A stretch of DNA of 8,949 nucleotides from Lachnospiraceae bacterium. Lineage in GTDB: Bacteria > Bacillota > Clostridia > Lachnospirales > Lachnospiraceae. A model generated the notes under the pieces. The model saw only the letters and a list, made by a program, of their open reading frames with translations, ran no database searches and was not told the origin of the DNA. Shown here one piece after another: positions 1-5,494 of this stretch (position 1 is its first letter; the number at the start of each line of letters is the position of its first letter). The stretch spans positions 1 through 8,949 of the forward strand of contig VSNH01000134.1 of assembly GCA_009774215.1 (NCBI GenBank). The letters are read 5' to 3'. Both the position numbers and the translations under genes were made by a program.

Positions 1-563
1 CAGAGCATGTCTCTCCCGAACAGCTTGCGGATCTGGCGCTTATGTGGAAGGAGCGGAAAGAGGCGGGGAACATCGGGGTGGCATATACTTACAATGAACC
101 GCTGGTAGGCTGGGAGTTTGTCCGTGAAACGGCGCGGCTGGTGAGGGAATACGGGATGGTAAATGTGCTCGTGACAAACGGAACTGCCTCGCAGGAAGTG
201 CTTGAGGAGCTGCTTCCATGGATAGATGCCATGAACATTGATTTGAAGGGATTTCGTGAGGACTACTACCGAAAGCTTGGCGGGAATCTGGAGACGGTTA
301 AGGCTTTTATCGCGAGGGCGCAGGAAAGCTGTCATGTGGAGCTGACGACGCTGATTGTGCCGGACGAAAACGATTCTCCTGAGGACATGGAAGCGCAGGC
401 TGAATGGATTGCTGACCTGCGTCCGTCAATCCCTCTCCATATCACCCGCTTTTTTCCGCGGTATCACATGATGGACAGGGAGGCTACGGACGTGGAGCAG
501 TTGTACCGCCTTGCCGGGATAGCGGGGAAGTATCTGGAAAAGGTGTATGTGGGGAATGTGTGA
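1..563 (+). CDS. amrS: AmmeMemoRadiSam-type radical SAM enzyme, 3' part (5' end outside window)
   Basis: The frame is open from the left edge (first full codon at 3) to TGA at 561-563, giving about 186 residues of the C-terminal half. The N-terminal CxxxCxxC cluster motif expected of a radical SAM enzyme must lie outside the window. What is visible is typical of the AmrS / pyruvate-formate-lyase-activating-enzyme-like family: GNIGVAYTYNEPLVGWEFV, then LVTNGTAS, then AMNIDLKGF, then a HITRFFPRY segment and a final YVGNV. AmrS proteins occur with the AMMECR1-like and MEMO1-like proteins (AmrA, AmrB). Those partners would have to lie upstream and are not seen here. The protein stops right at the GNV motif, where many relatives continue into a Cys-containing tail, so this is a short-tail version. 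Family assignment is confident; the substrate is unknown. Confidence 0.85.
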   Translation, partial: EHVSPEQLADLALMWKERKEAGNIGVAYTYNEPLVGWEFVRETARLVREYGMVNVLVTNGTASQEVLEELLPWIDAMNIDLKGFREDYYRKLGGNLETVKAFIARAQESCHVELTTLIVPDENDSPEDMEAQAEWIADLRPSIPLHITRFFPRYHMMDREATDVEQLYRLAGIAGKYLEKVYVGNV

Positions 564-619
564 GACCTATTTATGACGACTGTGTGGAATAAGTTATAAA
601 ACTTGGCGATAAGTATCAG

Positions 620-654
620 GGATCTTGCAGGGGTTGTTCCGGCAAGGTCCTTTT
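620..654 (+). terminator. Hairpin terminator after the radical SAM gene; copy 1 of a repeated hairpin
   Basis: A 9-bp stem pairs 620-628 (GGATCTTGC) with 642-650 (GCAAGGTCC), with one G-T pair, around a 13-nt loop (629-641, AGGGGTTGTTCCG). It is followed by TTTTCCTTTGTTT. It sits 56 nt after the stop codon in the right direction for a Rho-independent terminator. The loop recurs almost unchanged in a second hairpin at 8127-8159. Confidence 0.75.
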
Positions 655-858
655 CCTTTGTTTCAATAAAATGACAAATCAGGTAATCAAAAAGCTTGGA
701 CGCCGGGGAAGGAATCCTTCCTGTATAATCACTGTATTTTGGCATATGCTATTCAAAATTAATCCTGTCCCTTCAAGGCATTGTCATGCCGCGAGGGGAA
801 ATAGTGCGGGTAAAGATTGAAAATTGATGGAATTAACTGCTCTGATATGGAGGTAAAG
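655..858. other. Intergenic leader upstream of the FAD/Rieske oxidoreductase
   Basis: No convincing gene lies here. There are two small palindromes: GGAAGG-AAT-CCTTCC at 707-721, and GGCAT-TGTC-ATGCC at 777-790. A TATAAT hexamer at 724-729 has no -35 at normal distance (the nearest, TTGGAC at 696-701, is 22 nt away), so the promoter of the downstream gene is not placed with confidence. Either palindrome could be an operator, but nothing proves it. Confidence 0.35.
849..853 (+). promoter_or_regulatory. Ribosome binding site that fixes the oxidoreductase start
   Basis: GGAGG lies 5 nt before the ATG at 859. The longer in-frame TTG start at 817 has no such site, so 859 is preferred. Confidence 0.8.
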
Positions 859-2241
859 ATGGCATCTGTCTGGGTGAGCGGAAGTGAGATCAGAAAAAGG
901 GAGCCCCTTCCGGGGGACATGGAGGCGCCGGTTGCTGTCATCGGGGCGGGGCTTGCGGGAATTTTGGCGGCATATTACTTAAAGAAAGAGGGCATCCGTG
1001 CCGTGGTGCTGGAGGCGGACAGGATTGGCAGCGGACAGACAAAGAATACCACGGCGAAAATCACATCCCAGCACAACTTAATTTACAGTCGGCTGATTCG
1101 GACATTCGGCAGCCGGATGGCGGCGCACTACGCCGGGGCAAACGAGGCGGCTGTCGGGGAGTATGAAAGGCTGGTTCGGGAGAAAGGGATCGACTGTGGT
1201 TTCGTCAGGTGCCCGGCATACCTTTATTCCCGGACAGGGACGGAGCTTCTGAAACGTGAGGCTGAGGCAGCAGAGTCGCTCGGCATAAAGGCGTCTTTTG
1301 AGACAGACTGTGAACTGCCTTTTTCGGTGGCGGGTGTGACTATGTTTGCGCGTCAGGCGAGATTCCACCCTCTGAAATTTCTGGCAAAAATGGCGGAGGA
1401 AGTGGAAGTGTACGAGCAGTCTAAGGTGCTGAAAGTGGATGATAGGAAGGTGGAGACAGACAGAGGGACAGTGACGGCACAACATGTGGTGTTCGCTGCC
1501 CATTATCCTTTTATCAATGTGCCGGGATACTATTTTGCCAGAATGCATCAGGAGCGGAGCTATGTGTTAGCGCTGGAAGGGGCGGAGAGACTGGAGGGCA
1601 TGTACCTGGGGACAGATCCCGGCGGGCTTTCTTTTCGAAGCTGCGGTGATTTACTGCTTCTTGGGGGCGGAAGCCACCGGACAGGGGTGAATCCGAAGGA
1701 CAAAACGGGTGCGGGATGCAGATACGGGATGCTGCAAAAAATGTCGCAGGAAATCTATCCCGGATGCCGCGAAGTGTACCGATGGTCGGCACAGGACTGT
1801 ATGACGCTGGACGGGGTGCCCTATATCGGCAGATTTTCCAGACGCAGACCATACTGGTATGTTGCCACCGGTTTTGGAAAGTGGGGCATGACTTCCTCCA
1901 TGGTGAGCGCGCGTATACTGACGGCGCTGATCACAGGGCGGGATTGCCCGGAGGCGGATATTTTTTCACCCAATCGGCATTTTACGGCGCAGGCGGCGAA
2001 AGAGCTGGCTGTGCACGGCGCCTATTCGGTGAAAGGTCTGGCAAAGCATCTTTTGCCGTCGGGAAGGGGGCGGATCGTGCCCAACTGTCCCCATATGGGC
2101 TGCCGTCTGGAGTGGAACCCTGCGGAGGAAAGCTATGACTGTCCGTGCCACGGTTCTTGGTTTGACAAAGAAGGGCATCTGATTGACGGTCCGGCACAGA
2201 CGGACTGCAAAAGACGGGAAAAGCGTGAAAAGTGCTTCTAA
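859..2241 (+). CDS. FAD-dependent oxidoreductase with C-terminal Rieske [2Fe-2S] domain
   Basis: The protein has 460 residues from the ATG at 859. An N-terminal Rossmann FAD-binding motif (VAVIGAGLAG, residues about 26-35, with an acidic VLEAD at the end of the second strand) marks a DAO-family flavoprotein. NTTAKITSQHNLIY (about 63-76) and TGFGKWGMTSS (about 337-347) are typical of the family that carries a Rieske tail. The Rieske domain occupies about 395-450. CPHMGC gives ligands Cys410 and His412, and CPCHGS gives ligands Cys428 and His431. The extra Cys415 and Cys430 match the disulfide-forming pair of bc1-type Rieske proteins. No signal peptide or membrane helix is seen, so it is probably cytoplasmic. 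It likely passes electrons between FAD and the iron-sulfur cluster; substrate and partner are unknown. The last six codons and the stop lie in a long palindrome, so the extreme C-terminus (KREKCF) may be a late addition. Confidence 0.9.
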   Translation: MASVWVSGSEIRKREPLPGDMEAPVAVIGAGLAGILAAYYLKKEGIRAVVLEADRIGSGQTKNTTAKITSQHNLIYSRLIRTFGSRMAAHYAGANEAAVGEYERLVREKGIDCGFVRCPAYLYSRTGTELLKREAEAAESLGIKASFETDCELPFSVAGVTMFARQARFHPLKFLAKMAEEVEVYEQSKVLKVDDRKVETDRGTVTAQHVVFAAHYPFINVPGYYFARMHQERSYVLALEGAERLEGMYLGTDPGGLSFRSCGDLLLLGGGSHRTGVNPKDKTGAGCRYGMLQKMSQEIYPGCREVYRWSAQDCMTLDGVPYIGRFSRRRPYWYVATGFGKWGMTSSMVSARILTALITGRDCPEADIFSPNRHFTAQAAKELAVHGAYSVKGLAKHLLPSGRGRIVPNCPHMGCRLEWNPAEESYDCPCHGSWFDKEGHLIDGPAQTDCKRREKREKCF

Positions 2242-2286
2242 AGACGTCCCGCCATAGGACGGGACGCCAAGAAGCACTTTTCACGC
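2223..2286. repeat. 64-nt palindrome (long hairpin) spanning the oxidoreductase stop codon
   Basis: A perfect 17-bp inverted repeat pairs GCGTGAAAAGTGCTTCT (2223-2239) with AGAAGCACTTTTCACGC (2270-2286). Inside it, CGTCCCG (2245-2251) pairs with CGGGACG (2260-2266) around an 8-nt loop. The plus-strand 3' side has no T run. On the minus strand the hairpin is followed by TTTTCCCGTCTTTT, so it looks more like a terminator in that direction or a palindromic repeat element. It could also protect the mRNA 3' end. Confidence 0.8.
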
Positions 2287-2287
2287 A

Positions 2288-2315
2288 GGAGAATGCCTGA
2301 AAAACGGTATTCTCC
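2288..2315. repeat. 10-bp stem hairpin following the 64-nt palindrome
   Basis: GGAGAATGCC (2288-2297) pairs with GGTATTCTCC (2306-2315), with one G-T pair, around the loop TGAAAAAC. It follows the preceding palindrome by one base and has only a weak T-containing tail (GCACTGATTTGAG). It may be a weak terminator for the oxidoreductase gene or part of a structured leader of the next gene. Confidence 0.6.
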
Positions 2316-2327
2316 GCACTGATTTGA

Positions 2328-2346
2328 GTCACGGCAGAGCTGTGAC
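2328..2346. repeat. 8-bp stem hairpin before the tocopherol-cyclase-like gene
   Basis: GTCACGGC (2328-2335) pairs with GCTGTGAC (2339-2346), with one G-T pair, around AGA. It ends 17 nt before the ribosome binding site of the next gene and could be an operator or a leader hairpin. It is short enough to be chance. Confidence 0.4.
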
Positions 2347-2376
2347 ATATTGATTAGCGTGCAGAGGAGTGAAGGA

Positions 2377-3234
2377 ATGGCTACAGGAAAAAGAGGATGG
2401 TTTTACGGATGGTATTTCAAATGTCAGTCCGATACGCAGACACTTTCGGTGATTCCGGCGGTTCACGAGACGGGGCGGAATAGGACATGCTCCCTGCAGA
2501 TTATCACGGAAGAGCAGTCGTGGACGGTTCCCTTTCCCGGGGAAGCATTTCGGAAAAGGGGCAGAACTATTGCTGTCGGAAAGAACAGGTTCGGGAAGCG
2601 GGGGATGCGGCTGTCGGTATGCGCGCCGGGACTGAAAGTGGAGGGAAAGCTCGCGTTCGGCGATCTGCTTCCTCTGAGATATGATATCATGGGACCGTTT
2701 TCTCTCATTCCGTTTCTGGAATGCCGCCACAGCATATGGAGCATGAAACATAAGGTGTGGGGAAACTTGTCTGTCAATGGAAAGACTTTTTCTTTTGACG
2801 GTGCGCAGGGCTATTGGGAAGGAGACAGAGGACGGTCGTTTCCAAGGGAATATATCTGGACACAGTGCAGTTTCCCAGAGGGCGCGCTCATGCTGTCTGT
2901 GGCGGATATACCCATGGGCGGTTTTCACTTCCGGGGACTGATCGGCGTGGTGCTCCTAGATGGCAGGGAGTATCGGTTTGCCACCTATCTGGGGGCAAAA
3001 ATATCTGAAATGGGGAATGGGAGAGTGAAAGTTAAGCAGGGGCGCATGGAGCTGGAGGCGGAACTTCTGGAGAGAAACGGAAGACCGTTAAAGGCGCCGG
3101 CGCAGGGGGACATGGTGAGGACGATCCATGAAAGCGCAGCCTGCAAGGCTCGGTATCGTTTCCAAAAAGATAACCGCACGTTTCTTGCCTTTGAGACGGA
3201 CAGGGCGTCTTTTGAGTATGAATATGGGATATAA
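2377..3234 (+). CDS. Tocopherol-cyclase-like family protein
   Basis: The protein has 285 residues. The ATG at 2377 is chosen because GAGGAG (2364-2369) lies 7 nt upstream; the in-frame TTG at 2350 lacks a site. An N-terminal GWFYGWYFKCQ (7-17), YDIMGPFSLIPFLECRHSI (102-120) and above all GYWEGDRGRSFPREYIWTQC (145-164) match the conserved blocks of the tocopherol cyclase family (Pfam Tocopherol_cycl), where an acidic-tryptophan-glycine block is followed by FP..W.W.Q. No signal peptide or membrane helix is obvious. Plant and cyanobacterial members close the chromanol ring of vitamin E, but no tocopherol pathway gene is present and anaerobic Firmicutes are not known to make tocopherol. The bacterial homologues therefore probably act on, or bind, another lipid-like compound. 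The gene follows the Rieske oxidoreductase on the same strand after 135 nt of hairpin-rich DNA; a functional link is possible but unproven. Confidence 0.75.
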   Translation: MATGKRGWFYGWYFKCQSDTQTLSVIPAVHETGRNRTCSLQIITEEQSWTVPFPGEAFRKRGRTIAVGKNRFGKRGMRLSVCAPGLKVEGKLAFGDLLPLRYDIMGPFSLIPFLECRHSIWSMKHKVWGNLSVNGKTFSFDGAQGYWEGDRGRSFPREYIWTQCSFPEGALMLSVADIPMGGFHFRGLIGVVLLDGREYRFATYLGAKISEMGNGRVKVKQGRMELEAELLERNGRPLKAPAQGDMVRTIHESAACKARYRFQKDNRTFLAFETDRASFEYEYGI

Positions 3235-3241
3235 GATTTTA

Positions 3242-3268
3242 TTCAAGTTAGTTTAAGATATTCTTAAG
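3242..3268 (+). promoter_or_regulatory. Tandem TTNAAG-type repeats upstream of the ZorAB-like operon promoter
   Basis: TTCAAG (3242-3247), TTTAAG (3252-3257) and CTTAAG (3263-3268) are spaced 10 and 11 bp start to start, on one face of the helix, ending 4 nt before the -35 element. The last two form TTAAG-N6-TTAAG. The same stretch also reads as the palindrome TTAAGA-TAT-TCTTAA (3253-3267). Direct repeats with one-turn spacing just upstream of a -35 are typical activator sites of OmpR/PhoB-family response regulators. The regulator is not identified. Confidence 0.5.
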
Positions 3269-3272
3269 CCGA

Positions 3273-3301
3273 TTGCACTTCAAATCAAAATGTGATACGT
3301 T
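3273..3301 (+). promoter_or_regulatory. Putative promoter of the ZorAB-like operon
   Basis: TTGCAC (3273-3278) and TACGTT (3296-3301) are separated by exactly 17 nt and read towards the gene at 3385. The -10 is a poor match, as expected for an activator-dependent promoter. Transcription would start near 3307, leaving a leader of about 78 nt. Confidence 0.45.
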
Positions 3302-3363
3302 TAAGTCATAATCGGCAGGAATCGATCCTGCGATAACAGGAATAATAATGGTATCGACTTAAA
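3300..3363. repeat. Nested inverted repeats in the leader of the ZorAB-like operon
   Basis: TTTAAGTC (3300-3307) and GACTTAAA (3356-3363) are perfect 8-bp arms. Inside lies GCAGGA-ATCGA-TCCTGC (3315-3331). A further pair, GCCGATT (3268-3274) and AATCGGC (3310-3316), flanks the promoter core. The inner hairpin would be in the leader RNA; the outer arms straddle the expected transcription start and may work as DNA sites instead. Confidence 0.5.
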
Positions 3364-3384
3364 GAAAAGGACGGGAGAATACGG

Positions 3385-4548
3385 ATGAAGAGCAGGTTGT
3401 ATTATGTACTGTATTTTTTATATGTGATTGTAGTGGCTTTTGTTTTGTATCTGAACGGCGTGTTTACGGGGGAAGAGATTTCGGTTGTAAATCTTTCAAT
3501 CAACATCGGCTTTCTGATTGTGATCGGGATTGTGTTTATCATATCTTCCGTCAGCTTCGGGCGGCTGAACAGGATCATTTATGATCTGGAGGACGCGGCG
3601 ATCCGTCTGCAGAAGGAATATAAGGAGTCCGGCGGAAAAAATCTCTGGGGAAACTATAAGGATAATGCCAAAGTTTTTGAGGAAAACGTGTTACAGGAAG
3701 CGTTCGACAAGTACCGTCTGCGGGTAAAAAGCGCAAAGACCAGAAGGGGTGCGGCATCTTCCTGTGATCTGGGGGAATATATCAACGAGGATCTGCTGGA
3801 CAAGGCAGGTATGAATTTTTTCAATTCCGGGGTTTCCGGGACGCTTACGGGTTTGGGCATTTTGGGGACGTTTCTGGGGCTTTCCATGGGTCTGGGCGCA
3901 TTTAGCGGCGACGACATTTTTTCCATCTCCGACAATGTGGGTTCCCTGCTTTCTGGTATGAAGGTGGCGTTTCACACTTCGGTGTACGGTATCTTTTTTT
4001 CGCTGGTGTTCAATATTGTTTACCGGAGTATCATGTCGGATGTCTATGAGACGCTGGGCGAATTTCTGGATGTGTTCCGTCAGACGGCGCAGCCGGCTGC
4101 CGTGAAAGAGGACGAGAACGCGGCGACGATGCTCGTGTATCAGGCAGGGATGGCAAATTCCCTAAAGCAGATGCTTGAACTGCTGAAAGGGAACGCGACG
4201 GAACAGACGGCGGGTGTGGAGCGCATCGTGGATAAGTTCACGTCGCAGATGCAGGCGGCACTGGATACGGACTTCAAGAAACTGGGAAATGTCTTAAAGA
4301 GCGCCGGAGAGTCACAGGCGGCAAGCGCGGCCAATGCGGCGCAGATGGTGGAGGCGGTCACCGCCTTAGTGGAAGTAAACCGCAGCGTGCAGGAGGCGCT
4401 GGCGAGCGTCATGGAAAGGCAGGAAGCATTTTCGGGGGAGCTTAAGGAGCAGAAGAAAATACTCGCGGATGCGTGCAGTGACATGAGCGACGAAATCAGC
4501 AGCCAGATATATACATTTGAACAGATGAGGAACTTGTATGAGAAATAG
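3385..4548 (+). CDS. ZorA/MotA/TolQ/ExbB-like proton-channel family membrane protein
   Basis: The protein has 387 residues; the ATG at 3385 has GGGAG 7 nt upstream. Predicted helices are at about 5-24, 35-57, 148-172 and 184-214. The third carries GTLTGLGILGTFLGL (152-166), the glycine-rich hallmark of the MotA/TolQ/ExbB channel family and close to the form seen in ZorA of the Zorya anti-phage systems. The loop at 58-147 is charged and cytoplasmic. After the last helix comes a roughly 170-residue, mostly helical Ala/Gln/Glu-rich tail (215-387). ZorA of characterised Zorya systems has a long cytoplasmic tail; this one is shorter. It is expected to form a ring of several subunits around a dimer of the next protein and to conduct ions across the membrane. 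The two genes overlap by 11 nt, indicating coupled translation. No flagellar or ZorC/D/E gene is nearby, so the role (defence, envelope or other motor) is open. Confidence 0.8.
   Translation: MKSRLYYVLYFLYVIVVAFVLYLNGVFTGEEISVVNLSINIGFLIVIGIVFIISSVSFGRLNRIIYDLEDAAIRLQKEYKESGGKNLWGNYKDNAKVFEENVLQEAFDKYRLRVKSAKTRRGAASSCDLGEYINEDLLDKAGMNFFNSGVSGTLTGLGILGTFLGLSMGLGAFSGDDIFSISDNVGSLLSGMKVAFHTSVYGIFFSLVFNIVYRSIMSDVYETLGEFLDVFRQTAQPAAVKEDENAATMLVYQAGMANSLKQMLELLKGNATEQTAGVERIVDKFTSQMQAALDTDFKKLGNVLKSAGESQAASAANAAQMVEAVTALVEVNRSVQEALASVMERQEAFSGELKEQKKILADACSDMSDEISSQIYTFEQMRNLYEK
4527..4530 (+). promoter_or_regulatory. Ribosome binding site of the ZorB-like gene inside the upstream gene
   Basis: GAGG lies 7 nt before the ATG at 4538, within the last codons of the upstream gene. 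Together with the 11-nt overlap (4538-4548) this supports translational coupling. Confidence 0.65.
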
Positions 4549-5455
4549 AAGCAGGAACAGGGAGGCTTTTGCAGAGCACAGTTACTGGCAGTCCTACTCG
4601 GATATGATGGCGGCGCTTCTGCTGATTTTCATTTTAATGATAGCGATCACCCTTGCTGTATATAGACAGAAGACGGATGATCTGGACCAGACGAGGCTGG
4701 AACTGAACGCAGCGCAGAGCGAGCTGGATGCGACCATAGCGGACTTGGAGCTCTCCAAGGCGGAACTGGAGAAGTCAAACGAGGAGCTTGCCTCTTCTCT
4801 GGCACAGTTACAGCAGGCATACGATCAGGCGGCGCTGACGCAGGAAGAACTGGACAACGCCTATCTGGAGATCGAGGATGCAAGACAGGAGCTGACGACG
4901 ACCAAGCAGGAACTGCAGGATATCGTCGGCATCCGCACGGATATCATCGGGGCGCTTCAGTCGGCTTTCAGCAATTCCACCATGAAGGTGGATGCCCAGA
5001 CAGGTTCCATCACGTTCTCTTCCGATGTGCTTTTCCGCTACAACAGCGCTTCCCTCACCGCGGACAGCAGGGAGACGTTAAAGAACATTATCCCGATGTA
5101 TCTGGATGTACTGCTGCAGGATCAGTTCCGCGAGTATATTGCGGAGATCATTATCGAAGGACACACGGATACGGACGGCGGCTACCAGAGTAATATGGAA
5201 CTGTCCTACGAACGAGCAAAAGCCGTGGCGGATTTCTGTCTGAACAAAAGAAACGGGCTCAGCGAGACGGAAATTGAGCAGCTGCAGAAAATTCTTACCG
5301 TCAACGGGAAATCGTGGAGCACGCCGGTTTACAGGAAGGACGCTTTCGGCAGCCCGACGGATGAGGTGGATATGCCGGCATCCAGAAGGGTGGAGATTAA
5401 GTTCCGGCTGAAAGAAGACGAGATGATAGAGAAGATGGCGGGAATTTTAGAGTAG
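4538..5455 (+). CDS. ZorB/MotB-like OmpA-family protein with long coiled coil
   Basis: The protein has 305 residues. A short basic N-terminus precedes SYSDMMAALLLIFILM, the MotB/ZorB-type start of the single membrane helix (about 20-41). Asp22 sits where MotB and ZorB carry the ion-binding aspartate. Residues about 45-130 form a Leu/Glu/Gln-rich coiled coil. From about 155 to 290 lies an OmpA-type peptidoglycan-binding domain: SDVLFRYNSASL, IIIEGHTDTDGG (205-216), MELSYERAKAVADF (220-233) and a closing SRRVEIKF (282-289). The aspartate in GHTDTDGG and the RA and RR arginines are the usual contacts with cell-wall peptide in this family. The protein should dimerise inside the ZorA-like ring and anchor the complex to the wall. 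The coiled-coil spacer would span roughly 12-13 nm if fully helical, much longer than the short linker of MotB. The gene ends 7 nt before a strong terminator and is the last in its operon. Confidence 0.85.
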   Translation: MRNRSRNREAFAEHSYWQSYSDMMAALLLIFILMIAITLAVYRQKTDDLDQTRLELNAAQSELDATIADLELSKAELEKSNEELASSLAQLQQAYDQAALTQEELDNAYLEIEDARQELTTTKQELQDIVGIRTDIIGALQSAFSNSTMKVDAQTGSITFSSDVLFRYNSASLTADSRETLKNIIPMYLDVLLQDQFREYIAEIIIEGHTDTDGGYQSNMELSYERAKAVADFCLNKRNGLSETEIEQLQKILTVNGKSWSTPVYRKDAFGSPTDEVDMPASRRVEIKFRLKEDEMIEKMAGILE

Positions 5456-5461
5456 GTTTGG

Positions 5462-5494
5462 AGCTGCCGGGGATGCCCCGGCAGCTTGATTTTC
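5462..5494 (+). terminator. Strong terminator of the ZorAB-like operon
   Basis: AGCTGCCGGGG (5462-5472) and CCCCGGCAGCT (5476-5486) form a perfect 11-bp stem with an ATG loop, followed by TGATTTTC. It begins 7 nt after the stop of the ZorB-like gene. It also sits just past the stop of the convergent kinase-like gene, but the minus-strand side (CCAAACC) has no T run, so it works mainly in the plus direction. Confidence 0.9.

Noticed and set aside
724..729. TATAAT as a promoter of the oxidoreductase gene
   Set aside because: No -35 at 16-18 nt (the nearest candidate is 22 nt away) and no TGn extension.
671..820. Possible 49-residue ORF starting ATG at 671
   Set aside because: No ribosome binding site and no coding character; it runs through the T-rich downstream side of a terminator and two small palindromes.
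817..858. TTG start at 817 for the FAD/Rieske gene
   Set aside because: No ribosome binding site there; GGAGG precedes the ATG at 859, and the conserved domain begins well after both.
2350..2376. TTG start at 2350 for the tocopherol-cyclase-like gene
   Set aside because: The GAGGAG site lies inside this extension and serves the ATG at 2377.
1078..2928. Minus-strand ORFs opposite the oxidoreductase and cyclase-like genes
   Set aside because: Arg/Pro/His/Ser-rich shadow translations without binding sites or motifs.
3385..5455. A complete Zorya anti-phage system
   Set aside because: Only ZorA-like and ZorB-like genes are present. A strong terminator and a convergent permease operon follow, and upstream is a tocopherol-cyclase-like gene; no helicase, nuclease or ZorC-like protein is in the window.
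3385..5455. Flagellar motAB
   Set aside because: The four-helix order with a long tail, the long coiled coil in the partner and the lack of any flagellar gene nearby fit the ZorAB/ExbB-like branch better than flagellar MotAB, though the families are related.
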